The notes beneath the pieces were generated by a model. It did no database searches and had not been told where the DNA came from. It saw only the letters and a list, made by a program, of their open reading frames with translations. Positions 10,709-20,992 of a DNA stretch of 54,808 nt are shown here, piece by piece. Every line of letters begins with the position of its first letter. The first letter of the stretch is position 1. Made by a program: the position numbers and the translations under genes. This DNA comes from Emcibacter sp. (GTDB lineage Bacteria > Pseudomonadota > Alphaproteobacteria > Sphingomonadales > Emcibacteraceae), in NCBI GenBank assembly GCA_026982375.1, contig JALSHF010000163.1:1-54808 (forward strand). The letters are read 5' to 3'.

Positions 10709-12076
10709 TTACTTTATTGTCTTAAGTTTAAAGGCCGCCGTACCCAACAGCAACAGAACGGCCAAGGTACCGACAACCAGGCCAACCCAGGGCGCAAAGA
10801 ATACGAGGAAAAATGCCGTGAGCAACATGATGCTCTTTTCCTCTTTGCCCTTGGGCATGGACAAGGCCACATACGCACAGGCAAAACCGGTCAGGATAAG
10901 GGTAAGAGCAAGCGCGATCGGCATGAAGGGCTTTAAAAAAGTCACCACGGGCAAGAAAAGCAACAGAAAAGGAACGCCGTATAAATAATAGGCACTGATC
11001 CCCCCTATAAGCGTTTCCATCTTATCCTTGCCCTCGGCCCATCTCTGGACAACAACCACATGTACGCCTGCCCATAAACAGCCCTGCGTCGGGAAAAAAG
11101 GCGCCACAATACCCATGACGGCATTTCTGATCGCAATAACAATATGCGACCGGCTTGTGTCAATGTCCAATTTGTCATCGGGCCGGAATTTTTCTGCCTC
11201 CCGAATGATGGCAATACCGGTCAGCAAGTCGCCAAAAACAATTGTATAGGTGATGATGGCAAGCGGTATCGCCTCAATAAAAAAGGACAACGGCGGCCAG
11301 CCAATATAAAAAGGCGACACCTTGCTCATCAAATCACCAACGGGCGGTACAAGCAGCCCCCACTGAATATCAAACGTTATTTCCCCCAGATAAGTCCCCA
11401 CAATCCCCGCAATGATGAAACCGGGCAATAATCCAAGGCTCGCTATTGCAGCCAGACTTTTATATTTTAATTTCAAGGCTCGAAAAGGAATGGAAAAAGA
11501 AACAATAAGGCATGTGATCAGCGCCAGCGTCATGGAAACCGGCATCGCTTCTATTGTTTTAAAATCATCGACAAACACCCGCTTGAAAGCCGACAGGGCC
11601 GCCCCCAGTATAATGCCGGCCTTTATCGCCGTCGGTATATGAAGAATGAGCTTCTTGCCAAGTCCGGTAATGCCCAGAAAAAACATAAGGCCCGCCAGAT
11701 TAAGGGACAGGGCCGTCATCATCTGGAACCGCTCCACCGGGGTGTCATACCCCCCCAGAACAAACGCCAGCGCCAAAGGCAGCGCAGGGGTCACCCATCC
11801 CGGCGCAAAAGGCTCGCCGAAAAGAACCACATGGGACGAAATCAAGATTGTGTGGAATATGGAAATGGTGATGGCTTCTTCAAACGTCAGCCCAAATGCC
11901 GCAACCAAAAGCGGCGTCAAGGCGAGACCCGTCGAGGCCGCGACCACTATTCCCTGCAGCAATTCCGGCCATTCAACCCGCATATGAAGCCATGGCAACC
12001 GGGCCGTAAAAGGGCCCCATTTAAATCCCCTCGATGATGCTGGTGATATTTTCTTGTTATTATCCTTCATATCCAA
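10709..12076 (-). CDS. Multi-pass permease (NCS2/SulP-like), substrate unknown
   Basis: About 12 hydrophobic segments; no family motif recognised with certainty. Confidence 0.55.
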   Translation of the reverse strand: MDMKDNNKKISPASSRGFKWGPFTARLPWLHMRVEWPELLQGIVVAASTGLALTPLLVAAFGLTFEEAITISIFHTILISSHVVLFGEPFAPGWVTPALPLALAFVLGGYDTPVERFQMMTALSLNLAGLMFFLGITGLGKKLILHIPTAIKAGIILGAALSAFKRVFVDDFKTIEAMPVSMTLALITCLIVSFSIPFRALKLKYKSLAAIASLGLLPGFIIAGIVGTYLGEITFDIQWGLLVPPVGDLMSKVSPFYIGWPPLSFFIEAIPLAIITYTIVFGDLLTGIAIIREAEKFRPDDKLDIDTSRSHIVIAIRNAVMGIVAPFFPTQGCLWAGVHVVVVQRWAEGKDKMETLIGGISAYYLYGVPFLLLFLPVVTFLKPFMPIALALTLILTGFACAYVALSMPKGKEEKSIMLLTAFFLVFFAPWVGLVVGTLAVLLLLGTAAFKLKTIK

Positions 12077-12263
12077 TAGCCGCGTCCCTCTATATTTTTT
12101 ATATATTTATCAGAAGTATACCCAAAGCCGCCAAAGATAAAAGCGTTATTAATCAAGAAATATTTTGCCAAATTAAAATTATTCCTTTTATATGGTTCCC
12201 GTATATATTGACATTATATTGGCTATTGCTACTTTTTAAGCTTTCAAAGACGGAGTTAAATTA

Positions 12264-12785
12264 ATCACGCAGGATTTTACCAATAAAAAGATTCTCATCG
12301 TTGATGATGATAAATTTCTGGTCGCAATCATCCAATCCATTCTGGAAGTATTTGAAGTCGAGAGCGTAAAGGTTACAACAAATAATGAGGACGCTATTGC
12401 CATCTTGGGCACGCAGCGCGTCGACTGCATTTTTGTCGACAATATGAACCAGAAAGAAAACGGGCTGGAGCTCACCAGATATATAAGGCACGAAGAAAAT
12501 AACAGCTTGCGGGAAATGCCCATTATTCTCTGCACAGCCTTCACAGGACTTCAGTCTATCACGCGTGCCAGAGATGCCGGTGTGACCGAAGTTCTGGCCA
12601 AGCCAGTGTCACCGGATCAAATTATGGAAAAAATGGAGAATGCTTTCCTGAACAAAAGAAGTTTCGTTGACATCGAAGCCTATACCGGACCGGACCGCAG
12701 ACGCCGTACTGTCGATTATGCCGGCGAAGAAGACCGGCGGAGTTCCTATGCGCTTCCGCCAAAACAAGATGAACAAGGGGATTGA
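12264..12785 (+). CDS. Single-domain response regulator (REC)
   Basis: Full REC domain KKILIVDDDKF...CIFVDNMN...LCTAF...LAKPVSP is encoded in a frame open from 12240; no ATG/GTG/TTG before 12405. ATC at 12264 lies 8 nt after GGAG. C-terminal GPDRRRR tail. Confidence 0.85.
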   Translation: MTQDFTNKKILIVDDDKFLVAIIQSILEVFEVESVKVTTNNEDAIAILGTQRVDCIFVDNMNQKENGLELTRYIRHEENNSLREMPIILCTAFTGLQSITRARDAGVTEVLAKPVSPDQIMEKMENAFLNKRSFVDIEAYTGPDRRRRTVDYAGEEDRRSSYALPPKQDEQGD

Positions 12786-12789
12786 TGAC

Positions 12790-13191
12790 GTGACCAAAGT
12801 TAAATTTTCTCAGCGGCAACAAGACATGCTTCAGAAGGCGCAGGAAATTATAGATAAAGAAGCCATCAGTTATGTTGAACAGTTAAGGCATCATATTCAA
12901 TCCCTGAAGAAATCCATAGGATCAGACGACATTACCCGGGCCATTCAAACCTGTCACCATATGCAGGGTCAGGCCGGCAGCTTTGGCTGGCCTCTCGCCA
13001 CAGAGATTTCCGGCTGGTTCAAAAGAATTTTAACCAACCAGCAAAAGGCCGGCATAGACCATGAAATCAATGAAATATTCCTGAGCACCCTTGAAAATAT
13101 GGTGGAAAACAATATAAAATCCCACGGCAAAGAGGCCATAAGCCTCCTCCAGAATATCGAAACCGCCCTGAAAAAAGAAACCAGCCCTTAA
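12790..13191 (+). CDS. Hpt (histidine phosphotransfer)-like protein
   Basis: Hpt motif-like TCHHMQGQAGSFGWP in a helical protein directly downstream of the REC gene; GTG start behind AAGGGG. Confidence 0.7.
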   Translation: MTKVKFSQRQQDMLQKAQEIIDKEAISYVEQLRHHIQSLKKSIGSDDITRAIQTCHHMQGQAGSFGWPLATEISGWFKRILTNQQKAGIDHEINEIFLSTLENMVENNIKSHGKEAISLLQNIETALKKETSP

Positions 13192-13223
13192 AATGATATT
13201 TTTATGATCTAAAATCAGAAAAA

Positions 13224-13309
13224 TGGTGCGGGTGGAGGGAATCGAACCCACACTTCCAGAGGAAACGAGATTTTGAATCTCGCGCGTCTACCAATTCCGC
13301 CACACCCGC
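13224..13309 (-). tRNA. tRNA-Leu (anticodon CAA)
   Basis: Reverse complement GCGGGTGTGGCGGAATTGGTAGACGCGCGAGATTCAAAATCTCG...GGTTCGATTCCCTCCACCCGCACCA; acceptor stem GCGGGTG/CACCCGC, long variable arm, encoded CCA. Confidence 0.97.
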
Positions 13310-13455
13310 GTGAAGGAAGTGCAGTCTTATCACCTTCATATTCTATAGCCAAGTGAAAAATGTCCGGAATCTGAAAAAACCGGTTATTCTTCACAAAGTT
13401 GGAATATTAACGCGCCAATCCTCGATAACACTTGGGCGCGGGCCTTAATATCCGC

Positions 13456-14067
13456 CTATTTTACTTCATTCATTTCAACGCGGATGGGCCGGCTCAGGCA
13501 TCGGTTAAGCCACGGCTGAAGATTATCATATGAGCTAAAATCATAGCCTGATTTCACCGCATAATCCAGCATGGCCGCCACGTTAAGGTCAGCGATGGTA
13601 AAACGCTCCGCCACCAGATATTTTTTGCCCGACAAATGGTCATCCAAGACCTTCAAATGGGGAATAAGCTCACTTTGCGCAGCCTTTAAGGTTGCCGGAT
13701 CGCGCATTTCTTTGGGCAAAACCACCATGTGAAGCATGCAATCAACGGCCTTCTTATCCAGATTTAAAATGCCAAATAACGACCATTGCATGATCAGGGC
13801 TTCTTCTTTTGGATCATCGGACCATAATATATTATCGCCATAATTCTTGGCCAAATAAAAATTGATCGCCATAGATTCCCAAAGTATGAGACCATCTTCT
13901 TCTAACGTCGGGATTAAACCATTGGGATTGATTGCCAGATATTCCGGTTTTTTGTTATCCCCCGTAAAAGGATTAACCGGATTAACTTCATAGGCCAGTC
14001 CCATCTCTTTCATGGCCCAAATAATATAATTTGTTCTGGCAAAAGGCGCCCCGTGAATAATACGCAT
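13456..14067 (-). CDS. Glutathione S-transferase family protein
   Basis: Thioredoxin-fold N-terminus (MRIIHGAPFARTNYIIWAMKEMGLAYEVNPVNPF) with NPNGLIPTLEEDGLILWESMAI motif. Confidence 0.9.
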   Translation of the reverse strand: MRIIHGAPFARTNYIIWAMKEMGLAYEVNPVNPFTGDNKKPEYLAINPNGLIPTLEEDGLILWESMAINFYLAKNYGDNILWSDDPKEEALIMQWSLFGILNLDKKAVDCMLHMVVLPKEMRDPATLKAAQSELIPHLKVLDDHLSGKKYLVAERFTIADLNVAAMLDYAVKSGYDFSSYDNLQPWLNRCLSRPIRVEMNEVK

Positions 14068-14173
14068 GATTTTCCTTCCGGTTTATATGGTTTTTTTTCA
14101 GTCTGAAATTTTATACCATAAAAACCAGAAATACACCCTATAATTATAGCTGAATACTGGATATGCTAGGCCT

Positions 14174-14962
14174 ATGTACAAGGTAATAATAACATTTCTG
14201 TCGCTTGTTTTTATTATATCGACAGCGCAGGCTGCGCAGACCGCGCTATTAAAACAGCTCAAAAAATCAACCCGGCAAAAGGTTATTGAGGTTGTCGACG
14301 GCGATACCATCCTTTTAAAGGATCAGTCGCGGGTTCGTCTCGTGGGCATACAAACCCCAAAACCGCCTCTTGCCAGAAAGGGGCGCAAAGAATGGCCCCT
14401 CGCGGCGGAGGCTCAAAAAACACTGGCTGACCTTATTTTAAACAAATATGTCACGCTTTATTATGGCGGCCAGAGATATGATCGCTACGGCAGGAAGCTG
14501 GCGCATCTTTTCCGCGAAAACGGGATATGGATTCAGGGCGAAATGTTAAAAAAAGGCATGGCGCGGGTTTATAGCTATCCCGATAATAACGCCGTCGTCC
14601 CTGAAATGATGGCTCTTGAAAAGGCAGCGCGGCAAAAAGCTCTGGGCATCTGGGCGCTGGATTATTATCAACCGAAAGACCAGTTGACCGCCGGGCGGCA
14701 CCGTGACAGTTTTCAGCTGGTCACAGGAACCGTCCGGAATGTCACAAAAGTGCGCGGCACTTATTACGTCAATTTTGGCGATGACTGGCGCAAAGATTTT
14801 ACCATTGTCATAAAATCAAATGCCGCCCGGAAATTCATAAAATCCGGAAGGCCGCCCAATGATTTTAACGGAAAAAAAATTGAAGTCAGAGGCTGGCTGA
14901 AATCATATAATGGCCCTATGATAGAGGCCACACACCCAGAGCAGATTATCATCATCCAATGA
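14174..14962 (+). CDS. Thermonuclease (SNase-like) family protein
   Basis: VIEVVDGDTILLKDQSRVRLVGIQTP, GQRYDRYGRKLAHLF, signal peptide. Confidence 0.88.
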   Translation: MYKVIITFLSLVFIISTAQAAQTALLKQLKKSTRQKVIEVVDGDTILLKDQSRVRLVGIQTPKPPLARKGRKEWPLAAEAQKTLADLILNKYVTLYYGGQRYDRYGRKLAHLFRENGIWIQGEMLKKGMARVYSYPDNNAVVPEMMALEKAARQKALGIWALDYYQPKDQLTAGRHRDSFQLVTGTVRNVTKVRGTYYVNFGDDWRKDFTIVIKSNAARKFIKSGRPPNDFNGKKIEVRGWLKSYNGPMIEATHPEQIIIIQ

Positions 14963-16512
14963 AATATCATGGCAATGAAGGACATAGCATGGCAAAATAT
15001 GACATAAAATCCATCCCTAAAAGATTAAAAAATGGCCGGCTCATCTCAGGAATTGTCATTTTACCCCTGCTGTTATCCGGCTGCATGACCACCAACCCGG
15101 CGACAGGCGGGTCCGATTTCACGCCCTTCATGAGCCCGGCCAAAGAGGCGTCTATTGGCAAGGAACAGCATCCCCTCGTCATCGCCCAGAACGGCGGCGT
15201 TCTGGATGAGCCCAAACTGGCCGGATATGTTGCTGTTGTCGGGGGACGCCTCAGCGCCGTATCCGAATTGCCCGGCAGTCCTTTCACCTTCACAGTGCTG
15301 AATTCCCCCATCGTCAATGCCTTTGCCTTGCCGGGCGGCTATATCTATGTGACGCGCGGAATCCTGGCCCTGTTTAACAGCGAGGCCGAGATGGCTTCGG
15401 TGCTGGGCCATGAAATCGGCCATGTGACGGCCCGCCATTCCGCAAAAAGATATAATCAGCAGCTTTTTGCGGGCCTTGGGGCAACGCTTCTTGGGGCGGC
15501 ACTCAAAAACAAAGAACTCAGTGATGCCCTTGGCTATGGATCGCAGATATATCTGAAAAGCTATTCCCGGAGCAATGAGTATGAATCCGACCAGCTGGGC
15601 GTGCGCTATGCCACCCGCGCAGGCTTTGATCCCTATGCCGCAGCAGATATGCTGTCATCATTGGACGCGCAGAGCAAGCTTCAGGACATGATTGCCAATC
15701 GCACCGGCCAGCAAAGACCACCGGAGTTTTTCTCCACCCACCCCAATACCAGGGACAGGGTCAGCCGCGCCTTTGCCGCCGCCCAAAAAACCGGGCTGGC
15801 CCAAAACAGCCGCAGCCGGGGTCAAGACCGTTACCTGAACGCCATTGATGGCATGATATATGGCGATGACCCTGCCCAGGGCCTGATCAAGGGATCGGTT
15901 TTTTCCCATGGCCCCCTGCGTTTCACATTCCGCGTACCGAAGCATTACCGTCTGATCAATAGTGCCGAAGCGGTCTATGCCAAAGGCACAGGCCCGTCCG
16001 AGGGCGGCGTCATCGTTTTTTCCGGCAATGCCCTCAAGGGGCGCAACATGATGCAATATACGACTCAGACATGGAAAAGCTTTGTCAAGGAAGCGGCCCT
16101 TCAGGGATTGGAAGATATCACCATTAATGGTATGCCGGCGGTGACCGGATTTCAGAATATAGCTGTTAATAATATTCAATCCCAGGTCCGTATCATCACC
16201 ATTCAGCATTCTCGGGACAAGGCCTATTTTTTCCTGATTATCACGCCTTTAAACAGGCTTGATGGCATAAAAGATGATTTGCAGCGCATGACATACAGCT
16301 TTAAAAAACTGTCCGCGAGTGAGGCCCGGAAAATAAAGGGAAAAATCATCCGCGTGGTTACCGTTCAGAAGGGCGACACCATCAGCAGCCTTGCCCGTCA
16401 TATGGCCTTTAAAACCCATAAAAATGATCGCTTTCTAACTTTGAACGGCCTGAATTCCAATAGCAATCTTGAGGCGGGTCAGCGGGTGAAAATCGTCATT
16501 TATGATCAATGA
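14959..16512 (+). CDS. M48 family metalloprotease lipoprotein with C-terminal LysM-like domain
   Basis: HExxH motif GHEIGHVTARH, ESDQLG; lipobox LLSGC; C-terminal VQKGDTISSLARHM...LNGLNSNSNLEAGQRVKI. Real start may be ATG near 14989. Confidence 0.92.
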   Translation: MKYHGNEGHSMAKYDIKSIPKRLKNGRLISGIVILPLLLSGCMTTNPATGGSDFTPFMSPAKEASIGKEQHPLVIAQNGGVLDEPKLAGYVAVVGGRLSAVSELPGSPFTFTVLNSPIVNAFALPGGYIYVTRGILALFNSEAEMASVLGHEIGHVTARHSAKRYNQQLFAGLGATLLGAALKNKELSDALGYGSQIYLKSYSRSNEYESDQLGVRYATRAGFDPYAAADMLSSLDAQSKLQDMIANRTGQQRPPEFFSTHPNTRDRVSRAFAAAQKTGLAQNSRSRGQDRYLNAIDGMIYGDDPAQGLIKGSVFSHGPLRFTFRVPKHYRLINSAEAVYAKGTGPSEGGVIVFSGNALKGRNMMQYTTQTWKSFVKEAALQGLEDITINGMPAVTGFQNIAVNNIQSQVRIITIQHSRDKAYFFLIITPLNRLDGIKDDLQRMTYSFKKLSASEARKIKGKIIRVVTVQKGDTISSLARHMAFKTHKNDRFLTLNGLNSNSNLEAGQRVKIVIYDQ

Positions 16513-16523
16513 CTAAAATCAGA

Positions 16524-16594
16524 TTTTTTGGATTACGCTCAAGCGCCGCTAATGGCTGCACTCCCGCTTGGTCGTTAGGGCGTCGCTGCGCTCC
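16524..16594. repeat. Dispersed copy of 71-bp intergenic repeat (family also at 47665-47877)
   Basis: ttttttggattacgctcaagcgccgctaatggctgcactcccgcttggtcgttagggcgtcgctgcgctcc closely matches the tandem units at 47.7 kb. Confidence 0.85.
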
Positions 16595-16646
16595 TTCGGT
16601 TTCGCCCAAAAGGACGAGGATCCCCTGCGAAATTTAGAGGCTTCTT

Positions 16647-19600
16647 TCACTCCGCAGGTTCCGGCAGGGCTTGTTTCAGTTCCCAGCCCATCATGCCATA
16701 TATCCGGTCTCTTGTCCGTGACATCAAAATGTAAAGTATGGGCACCAGTATAAGCGTTACGATAGTGGCAAAGAGAACGCCAAAAGATAACGATACCACC
16801 GCCGGGATCAGAAACTGGGCCTGTACGCTTGTCTCCAGCATCAAGGGCAACAAGCCGATAAAGGTGGTGAAGGATGTCAGGAAGATGGGACGGAATCTTT
16901 CTTCCGCCGCGATTTCAATGGCCTGAACCACGTCATAGCCCTTATCGCGAAGCCGGCAAATATAATCAACCAATACCAGATTATCATTGATCACAACGCC
17001 CATGGCCGCCGCGATCCCCATGATAGAGAAAATACTGATGTCCATGCCTAAAATCAAATGGCCAATCACTGCCCCCATATAGCCAAAAGGCAGGGCCGTG
17101 AAAATAATGAATGGCTTGAAATAAGATTTAAATGCGACAGCGAATAGAATATAAATAATCAAAAGCCCAAAGATGAAATTCGTCATGATAGAATTCATGA
17201 ACTCTTCCTGACCCTCATCACCGCCGCCAAGGCTACGCTTCACTGTCTTGTATTTATCCTCCCATGCTGGAAAGAAATTCTCTTTTAAATCATCTTTGAT
17301 TTTCTTGATTTCCGCTTCTTTTCCCTCTTCCAGCGAGGCAATGACCGTCAGCGTTCTTTCGCGGTCTACCCGGCGAATAGAGGTATAGGCCTGCCGGTAA
17401 TCCACATCAGCCACCGCGCCAAATGGCACCTCTGCTCCCGTCTCTGAGCGCACACGCAGCTTACCCAGAGTATCAAATGATTTACGGTCCTTTTCCGGAA
17501 AACGCACCATGACTTTCACATCATCAATGCCGCGCGGGACACGCTGGACTTCCTCGCCGTAGAAAGCCTGCCTTACCTGCCGGCCTAAATCACGCAGAGA
17601 AAGACCCAGATTTTGCGCGCTGGGGATCAGGGACAAGACCGCTTCGGATTGCGCGGAATCTGCCGTATCCGTAACATAATAAATCGCGTCATATGTGGCC
17701 AGCCGGGCTTTTAATTCCGCAGCGGCTGCCTCAATATCATCCACATTGGCGGACGACAGGCGAATACGCATGCCCCGGCTGTCATTATTGAAGGTATTAT
17801 CAAATTTTATTTCCTTGGCATCCGGGAAAAACGGCGTTTTTTCCCGCCACATCTTTGTAATATCCTCGGTCGAGATCGGCCGGCCTTCGCCCGGCTCCAG
17901 AACGAAAAATGCCCGCGCGCCCCGGCCACTGGCAAAGGACATGGTGGCTTTGAAAATTTTGGAATCCGGATATTGCTCTTCCAGATCTTTCACCACCTCA
18001 TAGGCCGAATTTTCAAGGGCCCTCGTGGCCTCTTTCACCGTGTCATAGGGCACGCCGCTGGGGAAGGTATATTCCGCCCGAATGAAATCCTGCGGGATGG
18101 ATGGCTGGAAAGCAAAACCAACATGGCCGCCGTACTGAAGACCAACCGTGACGATGCTCAACATGCCGATAAAAACACTTAGCGTCACCGCCTTGCGGCG
18201 CAGACATTTATATAAGAATGGCTTGTAATATCTGGTGATGACCACCTCCAGAAGATGATCCGCCTTTGCCCTGAGTATATTGACAATCCTTGTCAGACCA
18301 ATATAGGTAAAAAATCTGGCCATCAGCCCCGGCTTGCCGGTGCCGCCGTGGCGCAAGTGAGCCGGCAGAATCAGCAAACATTCAATGAGGGAAAAAATCA
18401 GCGTTAAAATAACCACAACCGCAATGACCGTCGTAAATTGACGTGTTGTCCCCGGCACCATAGCCATGGGCGCAAAGAAGATCATCGTGGTCAAGGCCGA
18501 GAAAATAACCGGCTTGGCCACTTTCGCGCTGCCCAGAACAGCGGCCTTTGTCCCCTTGATACCGCGTTGATTTTCCCTGTGGATATTTTCACCGATAATA
18601 ATCGCATCATCCACCACGATCCCCAAGACCAGAATGAAGGCAAACATACCAATCATATTCAGGCTTTCGCCGGTCAGGGGCAGGATCATGAATGCGCCCA
18701 TAAACGATACCGCAATACCGACCACGACCCAGCCGGCAAGCCTTGGAGTCAGGAACAACATAAGCCCGAGAAACACCAGAATAAGGCCGCCAATGCCATT
18801 GCTGATCAACGTATTTGCCCGGCTTTTAAACCCTGTTGACCGGTCACTCCAGATGACCGCCTCTACGCCGTCGGGCAAGCTGGGCCTGAGTGTGTTTTCC
18901 ACATATTCTGTCACGACCTTGCTGATTTCCACAACATTGGGGGTTTCCCCCACATTGACATTTAACAAAACCGCGTTTTTGCGATTAATATGGGCCTCAA
19001 ACCTGTCTTCGGAAAATCCGTCGATAACATTGGCCACGTCTTTGAGCAAAACCCGCGTACCGCCGGCATCCTGCAGAACCACAATATTCTCAAAATCTTC
19101 GCCTGTGTAGCTTTGTCCACGGGTCATGATCTGAATATTACCGGCTTCATTATCCACTTTACCCGCCGGCATATTAACCGATGTGCGAGAAATTGCTTGC
19201 GCCACATCATCAAAACTCAGGCCGTATTTCTGTAAATTAAACTCATCAATTTCGATGGAAATTTCATAGGGCCGTATGGCATTAAGCTCAACCCGGCTCA
19301 CCCCTTTCAGTGCGGATATTTCATTGCGGACACGCCGGCCCATTTCTTTTAACTCGGCTTCGGGCAAGTCGGCGGCAAGCGCTATCCGCATGACAGAATT
19401 ATTGAAAATTGGCTGGCTGACATTAGGACGTTCTGAAAGCCTGGGAAACGTATTGATGGCATCCACCCGGGACTTCACATCATTGAGCAATCTTTGCATA
19501 TCATAATCATCCACCGCTTCGATGGTGACAAAGCCAATGCCTTCCCGGGCCGTGGATCGCACGCGCTTTACCCCTTCCAGATCATATACGGCTTCCTCAA

Positions 19601-19802
19601 TACGGATGACAATGCGCTCTTCCACCTCTTCAGGCCCGGCCCCCAAATAGGCGACAGAGACTTCAATCTGATTAGGGCGAACACTGGGAAAGCTCTCTTT
19701 GCTGACCTTTTGAAGGCCAACAAGCCCGCCAATAATCAACAGAAACATCATCAGGTTTGCCGCTATGGGGTTATGGATAAACCACTTCATAATACCGCTC
19801 AT
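16647..19802 (-). CDS. RND efflux inner-membrane pump (AcrB/HAE1-like)
   Basis: 1051 aa, MSGIMKWFIHNPIAANLMMFLLIIGG..., classic RND motifs. Confidence 0.95.
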   Translation of the reverse strand: MSGIMKWFIHNPIAANLMMFLLIIGGLVGLQKVSKESFPSVRPNQIEVSVAYLGAGPEEVEERIVIRIEEAVYDLEGVKRVRSTAREGIGFVTIEAVDDYDMQRLLNDVKSRVDAINTFPRLSERPNVSQPIFNNSVMRIALAADLPEAELKEMGRRVRNEISALKGVSRVELNAIRPYEISIEIDEFNLQKYGLSFDDVAQAISRTSVNMPAGKVDNEAGNIQIMTRGQSYTGEDFENIVVLQDAGGTRVLLKDVANVIDGFSEDRFEAHINRKNAVLLNVNVGETPNVVEISKVVTEYVENTLRPSLPDGVEAVIWSDRSTGFKSRANTLISNGIGGLILVFLGLMLFLTPRLAGWVVVGIAVSFMGAFMILPLTGESLNMIGMFAFILVLGIVVDDAIIIGENIHRENQRGIKGTKAAVLGSAKVAKPVIFSALTTMIFFAPMAMVPGTTRQFTTVIAVVVILTLIFSLIECLLILPAHLRHGGTGKPGLMARFFTYIGLTRIVNILRAKADHLLEVVITRYYKPFLYKCLRRKAVTLSVFIGMLSIVTVGLQYGGHVGFAFQPSIPQDFIRAEYTFPSGVPYDTVKEATRALENSAYEVVKDLEEQYPDSKIFKATMSFASGRGARAFFVLEPGEGRPISTEDITKMWREKTPFFPDAKEIKFDNTFNNDSRGMRIRLSSANVDDIEAAAAELKARLATYDAIYYVTDTADSAQSEAVLSLIPSAQNLGLSLRDLGRQVRQAFYGEEVQRVPRGIDDVKVMVRFPEKDRKSFDTLGKLRVRSETGAEVPFGAVADVDYRQAYTSIRRVDRERTLTVIASLEEGKEAEIKKIKDDLKENFFPAWEDKYKTVKRSLGGGDEGQEEFMNSIMTNFIFGLLIIYILFAVAFKSYFKPFIIFTALPFGYMGAVIGHLILGMDISIFSIMGIAAAMGVVINDNLVLVDYICRLRDKGYDVVQAIEIAAEERFRPIFLTSFTTFIGLLPLMLETSVQAQFLIPAVVSLSFGVLFATIVTLILVPILYILMSRTRDRIYGMMGWELKQALPEPAE

Positions 19803-20992
19803 GCCTGATCTCCTTCCGCAAGATCAAATTGAACCAAAAGGCCGTCAACATTGATACCAAGCTGGGATTTGCAGACGATATCACCATCCTCCAGCCCCTC
19901 GGAGATCACAACGAATTCTCTGTTCGCCTCAACAACTTTGACCATCCGGCTGCGCAATTTATTATCTTTGTCTACCACAAGAACCTGATTGCCCTGACGC
20001 AACACGGCGCGCGGCAGTCGAAAGACAGAATCATAAAGGCGGCCTTCAACCTCTGCGGCAACAAATTGGCCAATGGTGATCGGGTATTTTCCATTCACAG
20101 ACAATAATTCATCGCCGCTGAGCTGGGCCACCACATACATAATGCGGGTTCTGGTATCCACCAGCCCTTCGGCGCGAACAATTTTGCCTTTCCACTGGCT
20201 TTCCTGATCCGCAAAGCGGCCTTTCAAAGTAACATCAAGCTGCGTTTCTCCCCTTTTCAAGCCAGCAATATCAAATTGCGCCAAATCCTTGTTTGACATG
20301 GGCAGCCGCACCTCCACCACATCGGTTGAATATAATTTGCCCACATTGGTGCCGTTATTTAAATATTGTCCAAGATCAACATTTTTTGACGACAGCAGTC
20401 CATTGAAAGGGGCGCGTATTTCCGTGCGCTCCAGCGCGAGCTTCGCCACGTTTAAATTTGCTATTGCAGCCCCCAGTTTGGCTTCCGCATCAGCAAGCTG
20501 TGGTTTACGCAGGGTCAGGTCAGAGGCTTCGCCATGACCAAGCTGCGCCCATTCTGTTCGTGCAAGATCGGCCTCGGCGCGTTCCCGAACCAGAAACTGA
20601 CGGCTTTCCGTCACCCGCGCCTGCGCGGATGTGACCGCATATTGATAATCACGGGGATCCAGACGCAGGATCACTTCACCTTTTTTAAAGACGCCGCCCG
20701 CGACAAACCGTTCTGATACATAGACCACCTGACCGGAAACCTGCGGCACCAGATCAATCGCCTGCCATGCCTCTACTGTCCCCTGGGTTTTCACCGTGAG
20801 CGCAACCGGCCCCTCATGCGCCACAACGGCGCGAATATGACGGGCAAGCTCGACAACGTCCTTTTTTTCCGGCTCCGGCTTGGCCATAACCAATATGGCG
20901 CTGATGCCAGCGGCCCCTATGATAATGAGGACAGGAATGAGGAATGTCAGAATTTTTTTTAAGCTTTTCGGCTTTTCTATCACCATATTCAT
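19799..20992 (-). CDS. RND periplasmic adaptor (MFP) subunit
   Basis: HlyD-like: KTQGTVEAWQAIDLVPQVSGQVVYVSERFVAGGVFKKGEVILRLDPRDYQ; overlaps pump gene. Confidence 0.94.
   Translation of the reverse strand: MNMVIEKPKSLKKILTFLIPVLIIIGAAGISAILVMAKPEPEKKDVVELARHIRAVVAHEGPVALTVKTQGTVEAWQAIDLVPQVSGQVVYVSERFVAGGVFKKGEVILRLDPRDYQYAVTSAQARVTESRQFLVRERAEADLARTEWAQLGHGEASDLTLRKPQLADAEAKLGAAIANLNVAKLALERTEIRAPFNGLLSSKNVDLGQYLNNGTNVGKLYSTDVVEVRLPMSNKDLAQFDIAGLKRGETQLDVTLKGRFADQESQWKGKIVRAEGLVDTRTRIMYVVAQLSGDELLSVNGKYPITIGQFVAAEVEGRLYDSVFRLPRAVLRQGNQVLVVDKDNKLRSRMVKVVEANREFVVISEGLEDGDIVCKSQLGINVDGLLVQFDLAEGDQA

Noticed and set aside
16568-16753. ORF over the dispersed repeat copy
   Set aside because: Repeat plus antisense of the RND pump gene.
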